From contig JADKKV010000001.1 in assembly GCA_016720345.1 (NCBI GenBank), forward strand, positions 1-49,432: DNA of 49,432 nt, given 5' to 3'. Below the pieces are notes generated by a model, which was not told the origin of the DNA, did no database searches, and saw nothing but the letters and a program-made list of their open reading frames with translations. The position numbers were made by a program, and so were the translations under genes. This DNA is from Thermomonas sp. Its GTDB lineage: Bacteria > Pseudomonadota > Gammaproteobacteria > Xanthomonadales > Xanthomonadaceae. Below are positions 9,104-17,933 of the stretch, in pieces. Position 1 is the first letter of the stretch. Each line of letters opens with the position of its first letter.

Positions 9104-12100
9104 ATGCCCGCCAAGCACATCGCCCTTGCTGCACTGCTATGCGCGTCCGCCCTGCCCTGCACGGCGGCGGCGGGCGCGGCCGTGCCGAAGGACCTCGACC
9201 TGCAGCGCATGGGCTGGCTGCCCTCCGAGGTCTACGACGTCGGCGAGGGCCTGCCCGACCCCACCGTCAACGCGATCGCCACCCTGCCGAACGGGCAGAT
9301 GTGGTTCGGCACCATGCGCGGGCTGGCGCGCCAGAGCGGTGCGCGCATGCAGGCCGAGCCGGGGCCGGACGGCATACTGTCCGGCGCGATCCTCGACCTG
9401 GCCGCAACCGACAGTGGCGACCTGCTGGCCGCGACCGACGCCCGTGGCATCTGGCGCCTGCGCGATGGCACCTGGTCCGCGCTGGGTGTGCCGTTCGGCA
9501 AGCTCCGCGTGCAGCGCCTGCGGCTGTTCGGGAAGGGCAAGCTGCAGCGGGTGTTCGCGATCGGCGGCGGGGTGGCCGAGCTGGTCGACGGCCGCTGGCG
9601 CGCGCTCGCCCTGCCACCCGCGGTGCGCGCGGGCGAGCAGTTCGACATCGCGCTCGAAGCCGCCCGCGACGGGCAGCCGGAGACGCTGTGGGTCGCAAGC
9701 TACGGTCCCGGCCTGTATCGCTGCGCGGGACCCCGGGACTGCAGCGCGGTCACGATCCCCGGACCCGGGCCGCGCACCGACGAGATCCGCAGCCTGCAGT
9801 TGCAACCGATGGCCGCGGGCCGGGCCAGCCTGTGGGTGGGCATGCAGGGGGGCGGGGTGGCGCGGCTGCAGGATGGCGCGTGGACCCGCTGGCATATCGG
9901 CAACAGCACCCTGCCCAGCGACTTCGTCGCCGACCTGGAGGTGGTACCAACCCCCGGCGGCGACACCGAGGTCTGGGCAGGCACCCGCAGCGGGCTGGCG
10001 ATCCTGCGCGGCGACGGCAGCTGGAGCGGGGCCGATCCGCGGGTTTCGCTCCTGCGCGAACGCGTACGCACGCTGGCCAGCACCCGCAACAGCCAGGGCG
10101 TGCCGGTGCTGTGGGTGGGGACGGATGGCGGCGCGGTGCGTTCGCCACTGCAGGGTCCGTGGCATCTGGTCAGTACCCTCGGCAAGCACGGCAACGGGAT
10201 CTGGAGCCTGCGCGTCGAACGCGCCGCCGACGGCGGCAAGCGCCTGTGGCTGGGTAGCGACGGCGATGGGCTGGCGCGCTACGAACAGGGGCGCTGGCGC
10301 ATCCACCGCACCGCTGATGGCCTGCCCAATGACACCGTCCGCAGCCTGCTGCGGGTTCCCGATGGCAGCGCAGAGGGCGCGCTGTGGGTCGGCACCTGGG
10401 GTGGGCACGTGGCCCGCCTGCAGGGCGAACGCTTCGTCGAAATGCCGACGCCCTGGCCCAAGCAGGACTCCGAGGCGCTGAGCCTGCTGCTGGCCGACGG
10501 CGACCATGTCTGGGGCAGCACCCGCCAGCAGGGCATCGTCCACTGGGACGGACGCCAATGGCATTTGCTGCCGCCCGGACCGGCTGCGCCGGCCCGCGCA
10601 TACGCCGCGTTGCGGCATGGCGACGATGTCTGGTTCAGCACCTCCGACAAGGGCCTTGCGCGCTACCGCAACGGCCAGTGGCGGCTGTTCCGGGCCGACA
10701 TCGGGCTGCCGGAGGATGCCCTGTACGACATGCGCCTGATCGCGGATGGAACCGGCGCACCGCTGCTGTGGATCGGCAGCAAGCAGCATGGACTGCTGCG
10801 GATCGACATCCGCGATCCGGACCGGCCGCGGCTGGTCACCCGCCCTGCGCTGCCGGTGCTGCCGGTGTCGTACGTCTACGGCGTGGTCCGCGACGGCCGC
10901 GGCGACCTGATGGTCTGCACCGACTACGGCGTCTTCAGCTGGCGCCGCAGCGGCGACGGATACCTGTCCACCGCCTACCACCGCGAGGACGGCCTGCCGC
11001 ACGACGAATGCAACGCCAATGCGATGCAGGTGGACGAGCACGGCAGGGTGTGGATCGGTACCGTCGGCGGGGCCGCGGTTTACACGCCGCCGGAGGCACG
11101 TCCGCGCCAGCCCTCGCCGCTCCTGCTCACCCGCCTGCTGGTCGATGGCAAGCCGCTCGCGCCACCTGACGGCGTGCTGCGCCTGCCGCGTCCGGACAGC
11201 GCGCTGGAGCTGGAGTACGACCTGCTCAGCGGCGACAAGGAAGACCACAGCCGCTATCGCGTCACCCTGGTCAACGGCGGGATCGAGGCCGGCGACTGGC
11301 AGGCCGCCAACAGCCATCACTTCGCGCGGTTGCCCTCCGGCAGCCGCGTGGTCCGGATCGAGGCCCGCGATGCCAGCGGCATCGCCGCAACGCCGATCGA
11401 GCTGCGGATCGAGGTGCCCCAGGTGTGGTGGCGCACGCCCGGCGCGCGCGCCCTGCAGGTGCTGGCCGCACTGCTGCTGGTATGGGGCCTGCTGAAGTTG
11501 CGCGAACGCCAGCTCCGGCATCGCGAGGAACAACTGCTCGGGATGGTCAAGGAACGCACCGCGCAGTTGCAGAAGCGCGAGTCCGAACTGCGCGGCGCCA
11601 ACGACGAACTGCGGCGGCTGTCCTACACCGACCCGCTGACCGGGCTCGGCAACCGCCGCCGCCTGTTCGAGACGCTCGACCTGCACTGGCGCGATGCCGC
11701 GCGCAAGCGCAGTTCGCTGGCCCTGCTGCTGATCGACCTCGACCATTTCAAGCGCTTCAACGACGCCCACGGCCACCTTGCCGGGGACGCCCGCCTGCAG
11801 CAGGTCGCGCGGATCGTGCAGTCGATGCTGCCGATCGGGGCCAGCGCCGCGCGCTACGGTGGCGAGGAACTGTGCGTGCTGCTGCCCGGCCACGACAACG
11901 CGGCCGCCATGCGGGTCGCCGAGCGCATGCGCAACGCAATCGCGGTGCTGCCCGCGGATGCCGCCCTGCCCGAGATCGAGGGCATCACGGTCACCGCCAG
12001 CATCGGCGTGGCGGCATGCATCCCCGGCCTGGAACAGCGCCCCGACGTGCTGATCGCACGCGCGGACCGTGCCCTTTACGCAGCCAAGGCAGCAGGCCGC

Positions 12101-12127
12101 AACCGGGTGGAGCTGGCGCTGTCGTGA
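9104..12127 (+). CDS. Beta-propeller sensor diguanylate cyclase (Reg_prop, Y_Y_Y, GGDEF)
   Basis: Membrane-bound sensor that makes c-di-GMP from two GTP, 1007 residues. Signal peptide to about residue 24 (CTAAAGA). Residues about 40-660 hold repeated two-component-regulator propeller blades (recurring GLPD/GLPN and W-x-G-T motifs). A Y_Y_Y domain lies at about 690-785, and one transmembrane helix near 790-805 (ALQVLAALLLVWGLL) is followed by a short coiled coil. The GGDEF domain carries DPLTGLGNRR and the active-site sequence GGEEL at 919-923. No RxxD inhibitory site is seen ahead of it, so product feedback is probably absent. The start at ATG 9104 is chosen for its signal peptide. The ligand is unknown; this architecture often reads periplasmic sugars in other bacteria, which is only a guess here. 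Confidence 0.92.
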   Translation: MPAKHIALAALLCASALPCTAAAGAAVPKDLDLQRMGWLPSEVYDVGEGLPDPTVNAIATLPNGQMWFGTMRGLARQSGARMQAEPGPDGILSGAILDLAATDSGDLLAATDARGIWRLRDGTWSALGVPFGKLRVQRLRLFGKGKLQRVFAIGGGVAELVDGRWRALALPPAVRAGEQFDIALEAARDGQPETLWVASYGPGLYRCAGPRDCSAVTIPGPGPRTDEIRSLQLQPMAAGRASLWVGMQGGGVARLQDGAWTRWHIGNSTLPSDFVADLEVVPTPGGDTEVWAGTRSGLAILRGDGSWSGADPRVSLLRERVRTLASTRNSQGVPVLWVGTDGGAVRSPLQGPWHLVSTLGKHGNGIWSLRVERAADGGKRLWLGSDGDGLARYEQGRWRIHRTADGLPNDTVRSLLRVPDGSAEGALWVGTWGGHVARLQGERFVEMPTPWPKQDSEALSLLLADGDHVWGSTRQQGIVHWDGRQWHLLPPGPAAPARAYAALRHGDDVWFSTSDKGLARYRNGQWRLFRADIGLPEDALYDMRLIADGTGAPLLWIGSKQHGLLRIDIRDPDRPRLVTRPALPVLPVSYVYGVVRDGRGDLMVCTDYGVFSWRRSGDGYLSTAYHREDGLPHDECNANAMQVDEHGRVWIGTVGGAAVYTPPEARPRQPSPLLLTRLLVDGKPLAPPDGVLRLPRPDSALELEYDLLSGDKEDHSRYRVTLVNGGIEAGDWQAANSHHFARLPSGSRVVRIEARDASGIAATPIELRIEVPQVWWRTPGARALQVLAALLLVWGLLKLRERQLRHREEQLLGMVKERTAQLQKRESELRGANDELRRLSYTDPLTGLGNRRRLFETLDLHWRDAARKRSSLALLLIDLDHFKRFNDAHGHLAGDARLQQVARIVQSMLPIGASAARYGGEELCVLLPGHDNAAAMRVAERMRNAIAVLPADAALPEIEGITVTASIGVAACIPGLEQRPDVLIARADRALYAAKAAGRNRVELALS

Positions 12128-12183
12128 CCCGCCGGCACGGCGCCATACCCCGGCGTATTCAAGCCCGGCCGCGGTCGATGGCT

Positions 12184-12189
12184 TAGAAT
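12184..12189 (+). promoter_or_regulatory. Possible -10 box (TAGAAT) for the leucine dehydrogenase gene
   Basis: TAGAAT followed by GCGCGCC, 115 bases before the start codon. The same hexamer occurs before the diguanylate cyclase at 45592 and, on the minus strand, before feoA. No convincing -35 was found at standard spacing, so this is weak. Confidence 0.3.
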
Positions 12190-12303
12190 GCGCGCCCTGC
12201 ATCGCGGCCTGTGCCGGTGCCGATGCGGGCCACGACGCTTCCATTCCCCACTTTGCCGTCGGCACCCACCCACCCGCGGGCGGTCCCGACCGGAGTTCCC
12301 GCA

Positions 12304-13404
12304 ATGATTTTCGAGACCCTTGACACCTTCGGCCACGAACAGGTGGTGTTCTGCCATAACAAGGACGCCGGCCTGAAGGCGATCATCGCCATCCACAACA
12401 CCACCCTCGGCCCGGCCCTGGGCGGCACCCGCATGTGGCCGTACAAGAGCGAGGCGGAAGCCCTCAACGACGTGCTGCGCCTGAGCCGTGGCATGACCTA
12501 CAAGAACGCGGTCGCCGGCCTCGACATCGGCGGCGGCAAGGCGGTGATCATCGGCAACCCGGCCACCGACAAGTCCGAGGCGCTGTTCCGTGCGTTCGGC
12601 CAGTTCGTGGAATCGCTCGGCGGCCGCTACATCACCGCCGAGGACGTCGGCATCGACGTCAACGACATGGAATACGTGTACCGCGAAACCGAATACGTGA
12701 CCGGCGTGCACCAGGTGCATGGCGGCTCCGGCGATCCCTCCCCGTTCACCGCGTACGGCACCCTGCAGGGCCTGATGGCCACCCTCAACCAGAAGTATGG
12801 CGACGAGGAAGTGGGCAAGTATTCCTACGCCGTGCAGGGCCTGGGCCACGTCGGCATGGAATTCGTGAAGCTGCTGAAGGAACGCGGCGCCAAGATCTTC
12901 GTCACCGACATCAACCAGGGCCTGGTCGACAAGGCGGTGTCCGAGTACGGTGCCGAAGCGGTGGGCCTGGACGAGATCTACGACGTGGCGGCGGACGTGT
13001 ACTCGCCGTGCGCGCTGGGCGGCACCATCAACGAGCAGACCCTGCCGCGGCTGAAGGCCAAGGTGATCTGCGGCGCGGCCAACAACCAGCTGGCCAACAA
13101 CGCGATCGGCGACGAAGTCACCAAGCGCGGCATCCTGTACGCGCCGGACTACGCGGTGAACGCGGGCGGGGTGATGAACGTGGCGCTGGAACTGGACGGC
13201 TACAACCGCGAGCGCGCGATGCGGATGATGCGCACGATCTACCACAACCTGCACCGCATCTACGAAATCTCCAGCCGCGACGGCATCCCGACCTACATGG
13301 CAGCGGACCGCCTGGCCGAGGAGCGCATCAGCTCGATCGGCAAGCTCAAGCTGCCGCTGGGCCGCGGTGCGCCGCGCTTCCAGGGCCGCATCCGGGGCCA
13401 CTGA
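12304..13404 (+). CDS. Leucine (branched-chain amino acid) dehydrogenase
   Basis: NAD-dependent oxidative deamination of leucine, valine and isoleucine to 2-oxo acids; cytosolic, 366 residues, the usual length. The N-terminal Glu/Leu/Phe/Val dehydrogenase domain has GGTRMWPY and MTYKNAVAGLDIGGGK, containing Lys67 and Lys79 (counterparts of the substrate-binding and catalytic lysines). The Rossmann domain has VQGLGHVGMEF (GxGxxG) and GGTINEQT. The short form, with AGLDIGGGK rather than the glutamate-enzyme signature, favours leucine dehydrogenase over glutamate dehydrogenase. It precedes isovaleryl-CoA dehydrogenase, the third step of the same route, with a REPIN between them. In iso-branched fatty acid producers the enzyme can also supply primers; that is inference. 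Confidence 0.92.
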   Translation: MIFETLDTFGHEQVVFCHNKDAGLKAIIAIHNTTLGPALGGTRMWPYKSEAEALNDVLRLSRGMTYKNAVAGLDIGGGKAVIIGNPATDKSEALFRAFGQFVESLGGRYITAEDVGIDVNDMEYVYRETEYVTGVHQVHGGSGDPSPFTAYGTLQGLMATLNQKYGDEEVGKYSYAVQGLGHVGMEFVKLLKERGAKIFVTDINQGLVDKAVSEYGAEAVGLDEIYDVAADVYSPCALGGTINEQTLPRLKAKVICGAANNQLANNAIGDEVTKRGILYAPDYAVNAGGVMNVALELDGYNRERAMRMMRTIYHNLHRIYEISSRDGIPTYMAADRLAEERISSIGKLKLPLGRGAPRFQGRIRGH

Positions 13405-13451
13405 CGGGTCGATAAGCGATAATGGACGGGGCCTGCGGGCCCCGTTTCCGT

Positions 13452-13518
13452 GTAGGAGCGCCCCATGGGCGCGATCCGAGGCGTCATCGGATCAATCGCG
13501 GGCATGGCCCGCTCCTGC
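13452..13518 (+). repeat. 67-nt intergenic REPIN (element D)
   Basis: GTAGGAGCGCCCCATGGGC with tail GCGAT (13452-13475) faces ATCGCGGGCATGGCCCGC with tail TCCTGC (13495-13518). They form an inverted pair of 24-nt REP-like units. It fills most of the gap between leucine dehydrogenase and isovaleryl-CoA dehydrogenase. It is the same family as element C inside icmF, with arms 24/24 and 23/24 identical. Confidence 0.85.
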
Positions 13519-13551
13519 GGACTTCAACCAACCAGCTGCGAGAACCATCCC

Positions 13552-14709
13552 ATGCGTCCATTCCCCCTCGGCGAAGACATCGATGCCCTGCGCGACGCGG
13601 TCCGCCGCTTCGCCGAAGCGGAGATCGCCCCGCGCGCGGCCCAGGTAGACGAAGACAACTGGTTCCCGCAGGACCTGTGGCCGAAGCTCGGCGAGATGGG
13701 CCTGCTCGGCATGACCGTGCCCGCCGAGCATGGCGGCAGCGGGATGGGCTACCTCGCGCACCTGGTGGCGATGGAGGAGATCTCGCGCGCGTCAGGTTCG
13801 ATTGGCCTCAGCTACGGCGCACATTCGAACCTGTGCGTGAACAACCTGTACGCCAATGGCAACGAGGCGCAGCGCGCGAAGTACCTGCCCCGGCTGTGCA
13901 GCGGCGAGTGGAAGGGCGCGCTGGCGATGAGCGAACCGGGCGCGGGTTCCGACGTGGTCGGCTCGATGGCCTGCCGCGCCGAACTGCGCGGCGGCATGTG
14001 GATCGCCAACGGCAACAAGATGTGGATCACCAACGGTCCGGAAGCCGACGTGCTGGTCGTCTACATGCGCACCGCCGGCAAGGAGGCGGGCAGCAAGTGC
14101 ATGACCGCCTTCATCGTCGAGAAGGGCATGCCGGGCTTCTCCACCGCGCAGAAGCTGGACAAGCTCGGCATGCGCGGCTCCAACACCTGCGAACTGGTGT
14201 TCGAGGACTGCGCGATCCCGCCGGAGAACGTCCTCGGCGAGGTCAACCAGGGCGTCAAGGTGCTGATGTCCGGCCTCAACACCGAGCGCCTGGTGCTGAC
14301 CGGCGGCCCGCTGGGCCTGATGCAGGCCGCGCTCGACATCACCCTGCCGTACGTGCGCGACCGCCGGCAGTTCGACGCCGCGATCGGCACCTTCGGGATC
14401 ATGCAGGCGAAGGTCGCCGACATGTACACCGCGCTGCAGTCGGCGCGCGCGTTCGGCTACCAGGTCGCGCGCGACTACGACAGCGGCTACAAGAGCCGGG
14501 TCGACGCCGCATCGTGCCTGCTGCATGCCAGCGACGCCGCGGTGCAGGTCGCGCTGGAAGCGATCCAGTCGCTTGGCGGCAACGGCTACATCAACGAATA
14601 CCCGACCGGCCGAATCCTGCGCGATGCCAAGCTGTACGCGATCGGCGCCGGTACCAACGAGATCCGGCGCATGCTGATCGGGCGCGAGCTGTTCGCCGGC
14701 AACAGCTGA
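13552..14709 (+). CDS. liuA: Isovaleryl-CoA dehydrogenase
   Basis: FAD-dependent oxidation of isovaleryl-CoA to 3-methylcrotonyl-CoA, 385 residues, matching the family. Acyl-CoA dehydrogenase domains in order: N-terminal helices; middle beta domain with [14 protein letters not shown] and WITNG; C-terminal helical domain. The catalytic Glu245 sits in [18 protein letters not shown], the position specific to isovaleryl- and long-chain enzymes rather than the C-terminal Glu of short-chain ones. The C-terminal [14 protein letters not shown] and [16 protein letters not shown] are typical. The start is ATG 13552; an upstream in-frame ATG at 13465 would translate the REPIN and is rejected. The next leucine-pathway gene on this strand is 3.2 kb away, beyond a terminator and an opposite-strand autotransporter gene. 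Confidence 0.93.
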   Translation: MRPFPLGEDIDALRDAVRRFAEAEIAPRAAQVDEDNWFPQDLWPKLGEMGLLGMTVPAEHGGSGMGYLAHLVAMEEISRASGSIGLSYGAHSNLCVNNLYANGNEAQRAKYLPRLCSGEWKGALAMSEPGAGSDVVGSMACRAELRGGMWIANGNKMWITNGPEADVLVVYMRTAGKEAGSKCMTAFIVEKGMPGFSTAQKLDKLGMRGSNTCELVFEDCAIPPENVLGEVNQGVKVLMSGLNTERLVLTGGPLGLMQAALDITLPYVRDRRQFDAAIGTFGIMQAKVADMYTALQSARAFGYQVARDYDSGYKSRVDAASCLLHASDAAVQVALEAIQSLGGNGYINEYPTGRILRDAKLYAIGAGTNEIRRMLIGRELFAGNS

Positions 14710-14734
14710 CCTTCGGTTGCACCCGTGCAACGAA

Positions 14735-14758
14735 AAACGCCGCATCGCTGCGGCGTTT
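14735..14758. terminator. Bidirectional terminator between liuA and the autotransporter gene
   Basis: AAACGCCGCA, loop TCGC, TGCGGCGTTT: a perfect 10-bp stem with A and T runs on both sides. It lies between two converging genes and can serve both. Confidence 0.8.
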
Positions 14759-14779
14759 CCCGTTTGCACGGCCATCGCT

Positions 14780-17722
14780 TCAGAAGCGGTACATCGCCTG
14801 CAGCGAGGCCAGGTTGCCGCCACCGACGTCGCTGGCACGCCGCCCCAGGTCGAAGCGGAACATCGCCTTGCCGGCGAACATCGCCGACAGGCCAACCCCG
14901 AACAGCTGGCTGCGCCGCGCCATCCCGATACCCTGCAACGGCGCCCATTGCTCCAGTCCGGTGAAGCTGGCATCGAACAGCTCGCCCCGCGACGCCAGCG
15001 TGTGCTGCCATTCGGCGCGCGCATCCGCGAGCAGGTCGACCTCGCCGATGCGCCAGCCGCGCGCGGCACGCAGGCCGGCGAAGCCCTGCAGGCGCCCGCT
15101 GTCCCACGCATCGGCACGCAGGCCGAAGCCGCTCGCGCCGCCTTCGCTGAAGCCATCGTTGGCGACCTGCACGTACTGCGCGCCCAGGTAAGGGGTCAGC
15201 GCGACCCCGCCCGCCCGGAAGCGCTGGCCGATCTCGCCCGATGCACCGAGGTAATCGCCGGACAGTTGCGTCGCCACCGCGTCCTGCAGGGAGCCCAGCA
15301 GCAGGTTGCGCTGCATCTGCCGCTGGAAGCTGCCGGACGCGAACTGCGCCTGCGCATACGAATCACCGCGCCATGACGACGCGTAGAGCTGCAGCTCGCG
15401 CTGGCGGCCACGGCTGCGGTCGCCGAATTCGCCCAGCCAGCTGGATTGCTCGAGCCGGTTCATCGCGATGCCGACGACTGCATCGCTGCCGATCCGCCAG
15501 TCGTTGCCGATCATTTCGCCGGCGCTGTCGATGCCGACGCCGTCGAACCCGGCCTGCGCCAGGGTGCCGCCGCTGGCGAGGTTGCGATACCAGCCGCCAA
15601 CGGCCTGCGGCGCATGCGAGAGGGTGTCGAGCCGGCCCGCCAGCGCACGCCGGCCGACGTCGATGGCATCGAAGGTCATCGCCGTCGATGCCGCGTGCAA
15701 TTCGCCCGACAGGCTACGCAGCGACAGGTCGGCATTGGCGATGCTGGTCGACTGTTGCAACGCCCCGGCGGCATCGATGAAGGCACTGCCGATGCCCACC
15801 GGAAGGCTGCCGGCCAGTTGCCCGTCGATCGCCTGCATCGCCGCTTCCACGCGCTGGGCGGAGACGCTGGTGATGGTGGACAGGCCCATGCCGGCGACCG
15901 CATTGGCAACGTTGATGCGGTTGATGTTGAGGAAGACGTTGTTCGGGTCATACGCCAGGTTGGCATCGAGGAACACGTTCGGCGCGGCCTTCAGCGTCGT
16001 GAACGTGCCGCTGACTCCGGCGCTGGCGTTGAGCAGGGTTTCCTTGGCCGTGGTGGTGTAGCCACTGCGGACGCCGAGGATCGACATCTGCCCGTTCAAC
16101 GTCGCGCTGCCGGTCACCCGCAAGGTGCTGCCCAGCCAGATGCCAAGGTTGCCGGTCGACGACTGGATGAAATTGCCGGCGATGGTGGCCGGCACGCTGG
16201 CGCCGTTGAAGAAGCGCCCGTCATTGTTCACGTTGCCGCCGAAGGCGCCGCTGGCCCAGACCGTCGCGCCGTTGGCGATGCCCAGGTTCGAGCGCAGGCC
16301 CTTGCGGACATCCAGGCCGCCGGCATCGACGCGGGTGGCACCGGTGAAGTTGCCGGCTTCCGCCAGGGTCAGGGTGCCGCTGCCGCCCTTGACCAGGCCA
16401 CCGCTGCCGATGATCGGATTGCGCCAGACCGAGTGGCCGCTGAACGAAACGCTGAAGTCGCCCCAGGCGAAATTGCTGGGACCGTTGGCCGCCTTGGTCA
16501 CGTCCAGCAGGCCCCAACCGAACACCGGATCGACGCCGGCGGCACCGAGATCCCTGGCTCCAGCGAGGATCGCCTGCCGCACCTGGTCGTTGCTGAAGTA
16601 CGGGAACGCCGACCACACCACCGCGGCAGCGCCAGAGACGAGCGGCGCCGCGTATGAGGTGCCGCCGCCCTGGTAGAGCTTGCTGGTAGCGGCAGAAGTC
16701 GCGTCCGCATCGATGAACACCACGTTGCCAGGCGCCACCAGGCAATAGTTCATCGCGATGCCGCACTGTTGCGAATAGCTGGTCAGCTGGGTCGGGTTGG
16801 CCGGGTCCAGCGCACCCACGGTGAGCCAGCCCCGCTCGAGCACCGGGTCGTTGGCAATACTGGGCAGCGCGGCATTGTCCGAGGGATTGCCCACGAAGCG
16901 CGGATCTTCCCCGCTGTTGCCATTGGCGAACACGACGATGCCGCCGCGTCCCACCACGAAGTCCTTCCAGGCATTGGCGAGCTCGATGCTCAGCGCGGGA
17001 TCGTTCCAGTACAGGCCGCCCCACGAATTGTTGATGACCTTCGCGCCGGCGTTGGCCAGTTCGGCATTGATGGCCTGGAAGAATTCGCCGTAGCCCTGGC
17101 CCGCACCGATTTCGTTACCTTCCCCCGACCCATCATCATCGGGTCGCGCATCGCCGATGATGCGCGACGACACCACGCTTGCGCTCTGCGCGATCCCGCC
17201 GCCCCAGTTGCCGGTCTCGCCACCACTGTAGAGCCCGGGTGCGGGCCGCCCCGCAGCCAGCGAGGCCACCACGGTGCCGTGCCCGACCTTGTCGTCCACC
17301 GACAGGTCGTTCGGCGGCGAGGACACATGGATGAAGCTCTGGGTGACCCGGCCGGTCAGCGTCGGGTGGCTGCGGTTCACGCCGGAATCCACGAATCCGA
17401 TGGTGACGCCCTGTCCCTTCAGGCCGGCACCCAGCGCCCCCAGCGCATTGGTCAGGCTGAGGTGGCGGTTGATGCTGGCGTCGGTCAGCGATACCGGAAC
17501 GCCCTGGGCCGGGATCGCCGGTGGATTCAGCGTGGTCAGCGAGCTGTCGTTGTCAACCGTCGGCGTGAACCCGGGGCCGGTCGGCGTGGTCGGTGGCGGC
17601 GGGGTCGGACGCACGTTGCCGCCGCCTCCACCGCATGCCGCCAGGGCCAGCGCGATCGAAAGCGGCAACAGGGCGGACGCCAGCCGGCGCCCGGGTCGAA
17701 TCTGCATGGATGCAATCGTCAT
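14780..17722 (-). CDS. S8 (subtilisin) autotransporter protease with lipobox
   Basis: Type Va secreted serine protease, 980 residues. The N-terminal signal ends in lipobox LAAC followed by poly-Gly, then a Pro/Thr linker, so the passenger may be lipid-anchored, as in Neisseria NalP. The peptidase S8 domain (about 95-430) has Asp112 in VDSGVN, His148 in GHGTVVAS and Ser356 in GTSYAAP. A passenger-associated repeat follows (GGSGTLTLAEAGNFTGATRV). The C-terminal autotransporter beta-barrel (about 710-980) ends in the outer-membrane signature MYRF. All three catalytic residues are present, so it is probably active. ATG 17722 is chosen from the signal peptide; ATG 17707 is an alternative. It is divergent from the thiolase gene and faces liuA across a shared terminator. 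Substrates are unknown; self-release or processing of other surface proteins is possible. Confidence 0.93.
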   Translation of the reverse strand: MTIASMQIRPGRRLASALLPLSIALALAACGGGGGNVRPTPPPPTTPTGPGFTPTVDNDSSLTTLNPPAIPAQGVPVSLTDASINRHLSLTNALGALGAGLKGQGVTIGFVDSGVNRSHPTLTGRVTQSFIHVSSPPNDLSVDDKVGHGTVVASLAAGRPAPGLYSGGETGNWGGGIAQSASVVSSRIIGDARPDDDGSGEGNEIGAGQGYGEFFQAINAELANAGAKVINNSWGGLYWNDPALSIELANAWKDFVVGRGGIVVFANGNSGEDPRFVGNPSDNAALPSIANDPVLERGWLTVGALDPANPTQLTSYSQQCGIAMNYCLVAPGNVVFIDADATSAATSKLYQGGGTSYAAPLVSGAAAVVWSAFPYFSNDQVRQAILAGARDLGAAGVDPVFGWGLLDVTKAANGPSNFAWGDFSVSFSGHSVWRNPIIGSGGLVKGGSGTLTLAEAGNFTGATRVDAGGLDVRKGLRSNLGIANGATVWASGAFGGNVNNDGRFFNGASVPATIAGNFIQSSTGNLGIWLGSTLRVTGSATLNGQMSILGVRSGYTTTAKETLLNASAGVSGTFTTLKAAPNVFLDANLAYDPNNVFLNINRINVANAVAGMGLSTITSVSAQRVEAAMQAIDGQLAGSLPVGIGSAFIDAAGALQQSTSIANADLSLRSLSGELHAASTAMTFDAIDVGRRALAGRLDTLSHAPQAVGGWYRNLASGGTLAQAGFDGVGIDSAGEMIGNDWRIGSDAVVGIAMNRLEQSSWLGEFGDRSRGRQRELQLYASSWRGDSYAQAQFASGSFQRQMQRNLLLGSLQDAVATQLSGDYLGASGEIGQRFRAGGVALTPYLGAQYVQVANDGFSEGGASGFGLRADAWDSGRLQGFAGLRAARGWRIGEVDLLADARAEWQHTLASRGELFDASFTGLEQWAPLQGIGMARRSQLFGVGLSAMFAGKAMFRFDLGRRASDVGGGNLASLQAMYRF

Positions 17723-17933
17723 GATGGTCTCGTTGGCTTCGTGCCGGCGGCCCACGGCTGCCTCGTGCGCGAATGTGCATGTTGTATGACAGGAACGGCC
17801 GCGCCACAACGGTTTCATCCTGAACGCGACAGGTCCATGCCGCAGCGCAACAACACCCGGCATTTCGCGCCATAATCCGGCTAACGAGTCCGCCCCCGGG
17901 CGACGCGTCCCAATCCCACTCCCGGAGCCCCCA

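Noticed and set aside
9137-12304. Long minus-strand open frame opposite the propeller diguanylate cyclase
   Set aside because: Same GC-driven shadow effect; the plus-strand protein has a signal peptide, propeller, Y_Y_Y and GGDEF domains.
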